NCBI GenBank assembly: GCA_964514575.1
Contig: CAZETJ010000010.1
Location: forward strand, 1-21,545
Direction of reading: 5' to 3'
Source of the DNA: CAZETJ01 sp964514575
GTDB lineage: Bacteria; Patescibacteriota; Saccharimonadia; Saccharimonadales; UBA10212
DNA length: 21,545 bases
Positions within the stretch are counted from its first letter, which is position 1, and each line of letters begins with the position of its first letter. Positions 14,571 through 21,274 of the stretch are shown here, piece after piece. The notes beneath the pieces were generated by a model that saw only the letters and a list, made by a program, of their open reading frames with translations, had not been told where the DNA came from and did no database searches. The position numbers and the translations under genes are program-made.

Positions 14571-14599
14571 ATTGTAAATGGTGTGCCGACTAAAAGCAA
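14571..14599 (-). promoter_or_regulatory. Candidate promoter of the glutaredoxin/reductase pair
   Basis: TACAAT (14571-14576) and TTGCTT (14594-14599) lie 17 nt apart on the minus strand, with a leader of about 38 nt to the glutaredoxin ATG. The -10 is 5/6 but the -35 only 3/6. Confidence 0.4.
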
Positions 14600-14636
14600 T
14601 AGCACTACATATTGTGTAATTAGCGACATTTATCCA

Positions 14637-15182
14637 CTATTTGACCGAGAGCAGCTGGACGTCAAAGACCAGGTCAGAATTGGCTGGAATGCCGGCTACG
14701 GCTTGGTTGCCGTAGGCATATTGGGCGGGTATATAAAGCCGCCTCAGGCCGCCGACTTTCATGCCGGGAATGCCGGCTGCCCAGCCTTGAATCACGCCGC
14801 TGCTAAGCTGGGCCGTAAACGGCTGGCCGGTGTCAAACGAGCTTTGGAAGATTATGCCCGTCGCGGCCACCGCTCCTGTGTAGGTAGCAGTTACGGTTGA
14901 GGTCGACGTCGCTGTAGCGCCTGTACCGACCTTTAAATCGTCGCACTTAAGATAGCTAAAACTCTGGGGGGCGCTATAATCCGCCAGTTTGGCACCAGCA
15001 ACTTTGCCATCTTTACCCGGCTGCTGGTTGGGAACTTTATTAACCTGTTTGCAAGCGATGTAGCTTGACCCTGAACTTGGATGAGTATTAACTACGAAAG
15101 CATAGATGCCAAAACCCACACCAGTGACGACGAAAAGAACCGCTAGCGCCAACCAACCAAAACGTCGTATTTTGTCTCTCAT
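14637..15182 (-). CDS. Membrane-anchored FKBP-type peptidyl-prolyl isomerase
   Basis: The 181-aa protein begins with a basic stretch and a single membrane segment (about residues 9-31, WLALAVLFVVTGVGFGIYAF), probably an uncleaved anchor. A linker of about 55 residues follows, with two Cys (43 and 80). The C-terminal FKBP domain includes YTGAVAATG, FQSSFDTGQPF, IQGWAAGIPGMKVGGLRRLYIP and the final strand VFDVQLLSV; these are the prolyl-isomerase pocket residues. It likely helps protein folding on the outer face of the cytoplasmic membrane. Its ATG directly follows the pheT stop (TAAATG), placing an envelope chaperone at the end of a tRNA synthetase operon. Confidence 0.9.
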   Translation of the reverse strand: MRDKIRRFGWLALAVLFVVTGVGFGIYAFVVNTHPSSGSSYIACKQVNKVPNQQPGKDGKVAGAKLADYSAPQSFSYLKCDDLKVGTGATATSTSTVTATYTGAVAATGIIFQSSFDTGQPFTAQLSSGVIQGWAAGIPGMKVGGLRRLYIPAQYAYGNQAVAGIPANSDLVFDVQLLSVK

Positions 15183-17654
15183 TTATATCCTCTGAGCTCC
15201 TAGTTTAGCACGTGCTTTGGCCGCCAACTCGTCAAGCAGTTTATTAGCCTCAGTCGTGGTCAAAGTACGCTCCGGGTGTGACAGGCTAATCCGCCAGGTT
15301 GTTTGCCTATGCGCTTTATCCTCCGGTTTTTGGAAGATATCGACCGGCCTAAGTTTATAGTCGTAGCGCTGCTCTACCTTGGCTCCGTCCAAGAATCCCG
15401 TTATGAACGATGCCAGCTCGGCGTAAGTTTGTTTTGCTTCGTGTTTCAGGCATATGTCTTGCTCGAGATCTGGATACTTGTTAAGCGGTTGATACTGCCT
15501 AGCCGAACCAGCAGTCAGCAGAGCGTCAAGCTCTAAAACAAATCCCGCGCAGTATTTTGGCAGCTTTAGAGCGGCTACTACTGATTGATTAAATTCACCG
15601 ACGCGGCCCATTTTCCGACCGCCTAGTGTAACCAGCGCAGAGCGCTGCGGTTCGTAATAGGTGGCAGTCTTAGACGAAGTTTTTTGATCCAGCGACCCAT
15701 ATTCAACCCCGTGGATACCCAATTCACCCAGAGCAAACTCCAGGAATTTTTTGGCGGCGAAGAAGGGTGCTCCGGATCTTATTTTTTTATCAGCGATCAC
15801 TAGAACCAGACGCTCCGTCTCTTTCGGCAAGCCTTCGCTGTCCAGTAGGCCCTTGACATGACCTTTGCCTAGCTCAAATAGCGCAGACCGATCATAGCCA
15901 GCCTTGATATTAGGATGGACTTTTTCTAGCAGGCTTGGCATCAGGCTCAAGCGATAGTGTTGGAGACCAGGGCTTATGGCGTTACGGATATGGTAGGCGT
16001 CGGCCGGATTTTGTCCAACACTTTTGAGCAAACGTTCGTCAACAAAGCTGTAGGTCAATACCTCGTTAGCGCCGGCTCTCGATAGGATATCGCGCAGTCG
16101 GAATTTTAAAGCTAGCATCGGGTCAATTGCAGTCGGTTCGATCGAGTGCGTCGGTAAGCTTAGCGGCAAATGTTCATAGCCGTACAAGCGGCCAACTTCT
16201 TCGACAATATCTTCGGGCATCTCAATGTCGGTGCGCCAAAATGGCGGCGTGACAGCCAATTTGCCAGCGTCGCGACGGACCTTGAACTCCACATTGTCCA
16301 GTAGCCGTTTCATTTCGATCGCGCCCAAAGACAGGCCAAGCCGCTCATTTATGAATTGGGCCGGGACGTGTACGACAGGTGTTTTTTGGGCAAAGTGTTT
16401 CTCGTCCAGAAGTTTGCCAGGACGGCCGCCAGAGGTTCGAACAATTTCCGTAGCCGCCTTAGCTATCACCGCCAAATTCTGGCGCGGACTTTGGTTTTTA
16501 GTAAAGCGGGTAGCGGCATCCGTGAAAAGACCGTAGGCCATAGCGGTTTTGCGGGTTTGGTTCATGTCAAAGGTAGCGCACTCCAGGACAATGTTCTTGG
16601 TCTGGTTATCCACCTCCGTATCAGCTCCGCCCATCACGCCGCCCAGCCCTATCGGTTTCGTACCATCGGTTATAACGACCGCTCCGGCCTGCAATTTAAG
16701 CTGCTTACCGCCCAGCAGTTTAAGACTTTCGCCCGGCTTGCTCAGCCGAACTCCCAGCACACCGCTGCCTAATTTATCGTAGTCGTAGGCGTGCAAAGGC
16801 TGGGCGGTCTCCAGCATGAAGTAATTGGTCAGGTCGACGATATTGTTGATCGGCCGCACGCCAACTCTGGCCAGATACGATTGTAGCCAAGCTGGACTCG
16901 GTTGGACTCGAACGCCGGCGATTGTCACTGTACAAAAACGCGGCACAAGTTTTGGCAACTCGTTTTTAACTTTTATTGGCAGCCGCTGCCCGGCGGTAAA
17001 CTTCGGTTCTTCTTTATACCAGGCTGGGCTTTTGAAAGCTTTGCCGGTAATCCCGGCAATTTCGCGGGCTACTCCCAACATGCCGAAACAGTCCGGCCGG
17101 TGGGTGAACATCTTATTTTCTATATCAATAATGTGGTCGTCCAGCTCTAAAACCTTGGCCAGGCTGGTGCCGGGTCTGGTTTTAGGGTTCAAAATCAAAA
17201 TACCTTCGTGCTCGTCGCCCAGAGCCAGTTCTTTGGCGCTGGCAATCATGCCGTTACTGATGACTCCGCGCAGTTCTTTGGCTTCTAGAACGAAGGGGTC
17301 TTTACCAAAAGTACTGGGTACTGTCGCTCCCGGTGGTATCCAAGCAATCAGCTGGCCAGCAGCAACGTTTTTGGCTCCGCAGACGACCTCTACTAAGCCC
17401 TGGGGATTACGCTTAACTTTTTTGACAGCGTTTCCGTCATTGATTAGGCAAACGCTCAGCTTGTCGGCGTTCGGGTGTTTTACGCAGCTAACGACCTTGG
17501 CGGCCACTATGCCGTTATAGCGCTCGCTCAGACTTTCTACTTGATCCACCGCGCCAAGCTGGGCGCCGATTTTCTCAACCAATTTATCAACGGCCTCGCT
17601 GTTCAGCGAATCAACTTCGGTAAACTGTTTGATCCAATTCAGACTGACTTTCAT
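15183..17654 (-). CDS. pheT: Phenylalanyl-tRNA synthetase beta subunit
   Basis: PheT pairs with PheS to form the (alpha-beta)2 enzyme that charges tRNA(Phe); it carries editing and tRNA-binding parts. At 823 aa it is full length: an N-terminal tRNA-binding (EMAP-like) domain about residues 40-170, B3/B4 editing domain (ARVGVRPINNIVDLTNYFMLETAQPLHAYD), B5 domain (about 430-500), the core domain, and a C-terminal anticodon-binding FDX-ACB domain (from about 730, PDLEQDICLKHE to the end). It overlaps the PPOX gene by 4 nt (ATGA). Confidence 0.97.
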   Translation of the reverse strand: MKVSLNWIKQFTEVDSLNSEAVDKLVEKIGAQLGAVDQVESLSERYNGIVAAKVVSCVKHPNADKLSVCLINDGNAVKKVKRNPQGLVEVVCGAKNVAAGQLIAWIPPGATVPSTFGKDPFVLEAKELRGVISNGMIASAKELALGDEHEGILILNPKTRPGTSLAKVLELDDHIIDIENKMFTHRPDCFGMLGVAREIAGITGKAFKSPAWYKEEPKFTAGQRLPIKVKNELPKLVPRFCTVTIAGVRVQPSPAWLQSYLARVGVRPINNIVDLTNYFMLETAQPLHAYDYDKLGSGVLGVRLSKPGESLKLLGGKQLKLQAGAVVITDGTKPIGLGGVMGGADTEVDNQTKNIVLECATFDMNQTRKTAMAYGLFTDAATRFTKNQSPRQNLAVIAKAATEIVRTSGGRPGKLLDEKHFAQKTPVVHVPAQFINERLGLSLGAIEMKRLLDNVEFKVRRDAGKLAVTPPFWRTDIEMPEDIVEEVGRLYGYEHLPLSLPTHSIEPTAIDPMLALKFRLRDILSRAGANEVLTYSFVDERLLKSVGQNPADAYHIRNAISPGLQHYRLSLMPSLLEKVHPNIKAGYDRSALFELGKGHVKGLLDSEGLPKETERLVLVIADKKIRSGAPFFAAKKFLEFALGELGIHGVEYGSLDQKTSSKTATYYEPQRSALVTLGGRKMGRVGEFNQSVVAALKLPKYCAGFVLELDALLTAGSARQYQPLNKYPDLEQDICLKHEAKQTYAELASFITGFLDGAKVEQRYDYKLRPVDIFQKPEDKAHRQTTWRISLSHPERTLTTTEANKLLDELAAKARAKLGAQRI

Positions 17655-18070
17655 CTAAAGCTCGTTTCTTCATATTTGACTGGCGAATAATTGGCGTCTA
17701 CGAACCTGACCCAGCTTGGAGTCACCTTAATCCATGCCTGATTTGGGTCTTGCAGGCGCTTTTCGGCAGCGGGCAGTTTCTTAAAATGAAAGCCCAACCT
17801 ATCGCCCAGCTCTTCGGCATCCACGATCTTGGCGTGACCCTCATACTGGATTTCGAGTTTATTCTCTTCGCTGGCTATGACAACGGCAACTTTTGAGTCG
17901 CCTTTTATGTTTGAAAATTTTCGACTGTTTTTATAAGTACCAATGACCAGATTGAGCTCTTCGTCCTCCGAAAATCCCACCAGCGCCGACTGGGGCTCGC
18001 CATCAGGACCAATTGTGGATATTACACAATGCTTGCTTGCCGCCATAAGCTTTAGAGTTTTATCTTTCAT
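17651..18070 (-). CDS. Pyridoxamine 5'-phosphate oxidase-like (PPOX) flavin-binding protein
   Basis: A 139-aa split-barrel protein of the PPOX-like group. Evidence is HCVISTIGPDGEPQSALVGF at the start, GTYKNSRKFSNIKGDSKVAVVI (the flavin phosphate-binding strand and loop) in the middle, and VRFVDANYSP near the end. Such proteins bind FMN or F420 or have lost the cofactor, and the substrate cannot be read. It lies between pheS and pheT with ATGA overlaps at both ends, so its translation is tied to both synthetase subunits. That placement is unusual, because pheS and pheT are normally adjacent. Confidence 0.85.
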   Translation of the reverse strand: MKDKTLKLMAASKHCVISTIGPDGEPQSALVGFSEDEELNLVIGTYKNSRKFSNIKGDSKVAVVIASEENKLEIQYEGHAKIVDAEELGDRLGFHFKKLPAAEKRLQDPNQAWIKVTPSWVRFVDANYSPVKYEETSFR

Positions 18071-19107
18071 GCGAATTGCCTCAGGAATTTGAGGTTGCCG
18101 GAATGGAAGTGGCGGATATCTTCAATGCCGTATTTGAGCATAACCAGACGTTCGATGCCAAAACCCCAGGCAAAGCCGCTGAACTCGTTAGAGTCGATGC
18201 CGGCTTCTTTTAAGACGTTGGGGTGGATCATGCCGCAGCCGCCCAGCTCTATCCAGCCGGTATGGCTGCAGATGTGGCAACCGCTGCCGGCGCAAAACGG
18301 GCAGCTGGCGGCGAACTCAAAACTTGGTTCGGTAAACGGAAAATAAAACGGCTGAATCTTGATATTGATATCGCGCTGATAGTAGCTGCTCAGCCACGCT
18401 CGAATGGTAGCCACCAGGTGGCCGGCATTGATACCGCGGTCGACGCAGACGCCTTCCAGCTGCGTAAAAGTGTGCTCGTGGCGAGCGTCAATGTCCTCGT
18501 TGCGAAAGACCCGACCGGGAATTACTACACGGATGCCCTTGCCCGCCTCTAAGTCGTCCTTGCCAGCCAGCAGAACACGGTTTTGCATCGTCGAGGTGTG
18601 AGCCGGAGCAACCAGACCTTCGTCGGTCACGAAAGTATCGTAGTCGTCGCGGGCCGGATGATCCGGCGGAAAGTTGAGGCTGGTGAACATGTGGTAATCG
18701 TCGTCAAGTTCGCGCGACTCGATAGCCGTGAAGCCCATGCGTGAAAAAATATCTAAGATTACGGCCAGCTCGGTAGTCAGCGGATGCTGGCTGCCAGTTT
18801 CAGCCGGTAGAAGCTGTGGCTGCTCGGCCGGAGGCACGTTGACGTCAAATGGAGCGGTTATGTCGATAGGTTCTAGCTCCACATTCGGTTGGCTGGCTTC
18901 GTTGGCTAGTTTTTCCAGCTCGGCTTTAAGGACGTTAACCTCGCGGCCAAAGTCAGCTCGCGGCTTGCCAGCCGGCAAAGTTTTTAGATGGTCGTATAAA
19001 ACGGTCATTTCCGCAGCCCTCAGAACCGATCGTTTATCAGAGACCTTATCCAGCTTGGATTTAAGCTCTTTAGCTGTTTTTGCAATTAACTCGCTTTTAT
19101 ATTCCAT
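18067..19107 (-). CDS. pheS: Phenylalanyl-tRNA synthetase alpha subunit
   Basis: PheS is the catalytic subunit that forms Phe-adenylate and charges tRNA(Phe). The 346-aa protein has a coiled N-terminal arm (about 1-75), motif 2 in GRVFRNEDIDARHEHTF, the Phe-site residues FPFTEPS, and motif 3 in FAWGFGIERLVML. An inserted four-Cys knuckle, C269-x2-C272-x4-C277-x2-C280, sits before GWIELGGCGMIHP and probably binds zinc. Its stop overlaps the PPOX start (ATGA). A strong promoter ends 11 nt before the ATG, with no Shine-Dalgarno site. Confidence 0.97.
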   Translation of the reverse strand: MEYKSELIAKTAKELKSKLDKVSDKRSVLRAAEMTVLYDHLKTLPAGKPRADFGREVNVLKAELEKLANEASQPNVELEPIDITAPFDVNVPPAEQPQLLPAETGSQHPLTTELAVILDIFSRMGFTAIESRELDDDYHMFTSLNFPPDHPARDDYDTFVTDEGLVAPAHTSTMQNRVLLAGKDDLEAGKGIRVVIPGRVFRNEDIDARHEHTFTQLEGVCVDRGINAGHLVATIRAWLSSYYQRDINIKIQPFYFPFTEPSFEFAASCPFCAGSGCHICSHTGWIELGGCGMIHPNVLKEAGIDSNEFSGFAWGFGIERLVMLKYGIEDIRHFHSGNLKFLRQFA

Positions 19108-19118
19108 GTTCGTTATTT

Positions 19119-19148
19119 AGTATACCAACCTCTTACTTTTTATGTCAA
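19119..19148 (-). promoter_or_regulatory. Promoter of pheS-PPOX-pheT-FKBP operon
   Basis: On the minus strand a perfect TTGACA (19143-19148) and TATACT (19119-19124) are 18 nt apart. The -10 ends 11 nt before the pheS ATG, so the predicted leader is about 5 nt. Confidence 0.78.
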
Positions 19149-19177
19149 TTGTTGTAAATAATGTTTAATTATATACT
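19149..19177 (+). promoter_or_regulatory. Candidate promoter of the glycosidase gene
   Basis: TTGTTG (19149-19154, 3/6) and TATACT (19172-19177) are 17 nt apart, and the -10 ends 7 nt before the ATG at 19185. It abuts the pheS -35 box back to back with no base between. Confidence 0.5.
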
Positions 19178-19184
19178 TAGAGAG

Positions 19185-20498
19185 ATGGAAGATAAGCTCT
19201 TTGAGCAAAGCCGGAAAGTTTTAGCTGATAACGACCGCGGTTCTTGGACCGTGCCGAGCAACTTGCTTTATCCGCACCAGTGGCTCTGGGACAGCTGTTT
19301 TATATCTATTGGCCTGCGGCACATAGACGTCAACCGAGCTCAAACCGAGTTACAGAGCCTGCTGCGCGGCCAGTGGAGCAACGGCATGCTGCCGGATATG
19401 ATATTCGCCAATCGCGGCAACTCCAACCTGGACAAAGTCCTGTGGGACAGTGTCATAAGTCCTGAGTCGCCAAAAGACCTAGACACCAGCGGCGTAACAC
19501 AACCACCAATGTTGGCCGAGGCCGTCCTGGCCACTGGCCAAAAGCTTCGTTTACCAGAACGGCGACTGTGGTTTAAGCAGATGCTACCTTCTATTGTCCG
19601 TTTTCATGAGTGGCTGTACGAAGAACGCGATCCTGACCACGAAGGCCTAGTCGCTCTTATACATCCTTACGAATCAGGCCTTGATAACTCCCCGCCGTGG
19701 ATTGAAGAATTAAAAGCCCGCGGCATACCGCTATGGGTGAGCGTGCTCAACAAACTAAAACTGGCCTTTGTAGTTAGTTTGGTCAGACGCGACACCCGTC
19801 ACGCACCGTCTGGCCAACGCATGAGTAATGTTGAGGCGCTCAGTTTCTTTGTGGCTCTGAGACGGCTGCGCCACAAGGCTTATGACTCTAAAAAAATACT
19901 TAAAAAGCCGTACCTGGCCGTACAAGATCTTGGGTTCAACTGTATTTTGATACGAGCCAATGCCTGTCTGGCAGAGATCGCCAAAACCGCCGGAGTCAGC
20001 TTGCCACCACGACTGCTAAAGAATATGGGGCTTTCCGGGAGCGCTCTGGAAAAGTTATGGGACGAGGAAACCGGCCAATATTATTCCAGGAGTTTTAGCC
20101 GCGGCGAGCTGATTCAAGAGTCATCAGTCGCTACGCTTTTGCCGCTTTATGCCGGCTCTATTAGCCGTGAACGCGCCGGACATTTGGTAGAGCTAACTAA
20201 GAAACGCAGTTTGTTCAAGGTCAATTACCCCCTGCCGAGTGTGCCAACCAGTTCGATTTACTTTAATCCACATAAGTATTGGCAGGGGCCAACTTGGATC
20301 AATATTAACTGGCTAGTAATCCAGGGACTGGAACACTATGGCTATAAAGAAGAGGCGGCCAGCCTGCGCCAAAAAACCCTAGACCTGGTAGCTAAGAACG
20401 GTTGCCATGAGTATTTCGACCCGCTCACCGGCCAGGGTTTGGGCGCCCAGAACTTCTCCTGGACCGCCGCCCTCACAATTGATTTATTGAAAAATTAA
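19185..20498 (+). CDS. GH63-like (alpha/alpha)6-barrel glycoside hydrolase, glucosyl/mannosylglycerate-hydrolase type
   Basis: A 437-aa protein of the clan that includes GH63, trehalases and glucosylglycerate/mannosylglycerate hydrolases. Motifs in order: PHQWLWDSCFISIG (Asp36), NGMLPDMIF, HPYESGLDNSPPW (Asp167, likely general acid), YWQGPTWININWL, and HEYFDPLTGQGLG (Glu409, likely base) before the terminal NFSWTAAL. The catalytic-residue layout follows the glucosylglycerate hydrolases, but the substrate is unproven. There is no signal peptide, so it acts in the cytosol. I chose ATG 19185 over 19161 because the TATACT box ends at 19177. It is divergent from pheS, and its last codons hold the -35 of cassette 2. 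Confidence 0.87.
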   Translation: MEDKLFEQSRKVLADNDRGSWTVPSNLLYPHQWLWDSCFISIGLRHIDVNRAQTELQSLLRGQWSNGMLPDMIFANRGNSNLDKVLWDSVISPESPKDLDTSGVTQPPMLAEAVLATGQKLRLPERRLWFKQMLPSIVRFHEWLYEERDPDHEGLVALIHPYESGLDNSPPWIEELKARGIPLWVSVLNKLKLAFVVSLVRRDTRHAPSGQRMSNVEALSFFVALRRLRHKAYDSKKILKKPYLAVQDLGFNCILIRANACLAEIAKTAGVSLPPRLLKNMGLSGSALEKLWDEETGQYYSRSFSRGELIQESSVATLLPLYAGSISRERAGHLVELTKKRSLFKVNYPLPSVPTSSIYFNPHKYWQGPTWININWLVIQGLEHYGYKEEAASLRQKTLDLVAKNGCHEYFDPLTGQGLGAQNFSWTAALTIDLLKN

Positions 20499-20515
20499 CC
20501 ATTTTATTGTAAAAT
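20487..20515 (+). promoter_or_regulatory. Strong sigma70-type promoter of cassette 2
   Basis: TTGAAA (20487-20492, 5/6) and TAAAAT (20510-20515, 5/6) are 17 nt apart. The -35 lies inside the last codons of the glycosidase gene. The predicted start is near 20522. Confidence 0.72.
20495..20502 (+). repeat. Direct repeat TTAACCAT, left copy
   Basis: Identical to 21218-21225. The pair brackets the cassette 2 transcription unit except its -35 box. It is a candidate target duplication, but short enough to occur by chance. Confidence 0.3.
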
Positions 20516-20520
20516 ACTGA

Positions 20521-20572
20521 CGATATCGCTGGAGCGCGGTCCGTTTTTGCGGGCTTGTTGCTCGCGACATCG
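20521..20572 (+). promoter_or_regulatory. Long 5' stem-loop in the cassette 2 leader
   Basis: CGATATCGC (20521-20529) pairs with GCGACATCG (20564-20572) with one A/C mismatch; GAGC (20532-20535) pairs with GCTC (20560-20563); GGTCCG (20538-20543) pairs with CGGGCT (20550-20555) including G-U pairs, around a TTTTTG loop. The structure starts at the predicted mRNA 5' end. It could protect the transcript or sense a ligand or protein. I do not recognise a known riboswitch class. Confidence 0.55.
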
Positions 20573-20585
20573 CACTCCGAAAATT

Positions 20586-20596
20586 CGACAGAGTAG
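20586..20596. repeat. Inverted repeat CGACAGAGTAG, leader copy
   Basis: Exact 11-nt inverted match to CTACTCTGTCG at 21205-21215, beyond the terminator. The pair encloses both cassette 2 genes and could be element ends or a long-range RNA pairing. Confidence 0.45.
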
Positions 20597-20631
20597 CTGG
20601 CAAAAGTCGCGCTGGCGACGGAAAGGAAGTC

Positions 20632-21015
20632 ATGTTCTCAAGTGACGAGATGGCGGCGTACGACAAGGCCCGAGATCGCGTTGCTGATCTGATCAAGATC
20701 GTGGCGGATTGCCGCGAGCCAGGCGAGCACACCCTCAGCGTGCCCGGTGCCAAGCGCATCCTGGAGTTTCTCCAGACGGCCGACCGCTTTATGACCGAGA
20801 CGCCGCCCGGTGAAGCCGAGCTGCAAGAAGCCCGCGACGCACTTCTCAAGGTGCGCAGGGTATTCGGCCAGTACTACAACGAGCTACCCCTGCGAGACGG
20901 GCTGATCCACAGGTGCGAAGACGCAATCAAGGGCGTCCCTGGTGACGGCGACCCCTCCCAGGCACCGTTTGATGTCTGGGAGATCCTCGGTGAAGTGCCC
21001 GAGTCCGACCGTTAG
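20632..21015 (+). CDS. Unknown 127-aa soluble protein (cassette 2, gene 1)
   Basis: No family is recognised. The protein is acidic and mostly helical (EMAAYDKARDRVADLIKIVA, KRILEFLQTADRF, ELQEARDALLKVRRVFGQYY) with no membrane segment or signal, so it is likely cytosolic and perhaps an adaptor or regulatory protein. AAGGAAG ends 2 nt before the C of CATG, and a 5-bp stem-loop (20606-20619) precedes it. Ile is almost always ATC, Lys AAG and Tyr TAC, in contrast to the glycosidase upstream, which suggests a different origin. It is followed after 17 nt by a zinc-knuckle gene with the same 12-nt start context (AAGGAAGTCATG). Confidence 0.75.
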   Translation: MFSSDEMAAYDKARDRVADLIKIVADCREPGEHTLSVPGAKRILEFLQTADRFMTETPPGEAELQEARDALLKVRRVFGQYYNELPLRDGLIHRCEDAIKGVPGDGDPSQAPFDVWEILGEVPESDR

Positions 21016-21032
21016 CGCTCAGGAAGGAAGTC

Positions 21033-21185
21033 ATGAAAAAGCTCAAGGCATGGCTCTGCCGCATCGGCCTTCACCGATGGGATCGCCTAGAACCCGACCC
21101 CGAGTCCTACGACTTCGGGGATATCGAGATGAAGTGCCGCTGGTGCGGCGTCTTGACGTTCATACCCAAGCCCGCCAGCGAGTAA
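21033..21185 (+). CDS. Small 50-aa zinc-knuckle protein (cassette 2, gene 2; DUF1660-like pattern)
   Basis: The ATG at 21033 follows AAGGAAG, and the frame ends at TAA 21183-21185. The product starts with a basic helix (MKKLKAWLCR) and has Cys9, His14, Cys35 and Cys38, giving C-x4-H-x20-C-x2-C; CRIGLHRWD and CRWCG resemble short phage-linked zinc-ribbon proteins of the DUF1660 type. This is pattern similarity only. The stop codon forms most of the loop of a 14-bp hairpin. The same RBS and codon style as the preceding gene suggests one transcript. Confidence 0.72.
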   Translation: MKKLKAWLCRIGLHRWDRLEPDPESYDFGDIEMKCRWCGVLTFIPKPASE

Positions 21186-21205
21186 TCGCTGGCGGGCTTC
21201 GGCCC
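21168..21205 (+). terminator. Perfect 14-bp hairpin over the last stop codon, followed by a UUCG stem
   Basis: The 5' arm 21168-21181 and 3' arm 21186-21199 are exact complements; the loop GTAA (21182-21185) holds the stop. A second, overlapping stem GGGC-TTCG-GCCC (21194-21205) cannot form at the same time as the full first stem. No long T-run follows, so termination may be Rho-aided, or the hairpin may serve mRNA stability. Confidence 0.7.
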
Positions 21206-21215
21206 TACTCTGTCG
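21205..21215. repeat. Inverted repeat CTACTCTGTCG, trailer copy
   Basis: Reverse complement of 20586-20596; see that entry. Confidence 0.45.
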
Positions 21216-21217
21216 CT

Positions 21218-21225
21218 TTAACCAT
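21218..21225 (+). repeat. Direct repeat TTAACCAT, right copy
   Basis: Identical to 20495-20502; see the left copy. Confidence 0.3.
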
Positions 21226-21274
21226 AGCACTCAAAGCCACTTGAGCCCTGCGGTTAAAACCTAGTCTTCGTCCA

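Noticed and set aside
14583..14900. 105-aa plus-strand frame antisense to the FKBP gene
   Set aside because: It is the shadow of a clearly conserved FKBP domain and has no ribosome binding site.
16225..17520. Long plus-strand frames (103, 138, 231 aa) opposite pheT
   Set aside because: They are Ser/Arg/Pro-rich shadows of pheT codons, with no RBS or domain.
21168..21225. Integron attC site at the end of cassette 2
   Set aside because: The hairpin lacks paired GTTRRRY/RYYYAAC core sites, and the cassette has its own promoter; no integrase is in view.
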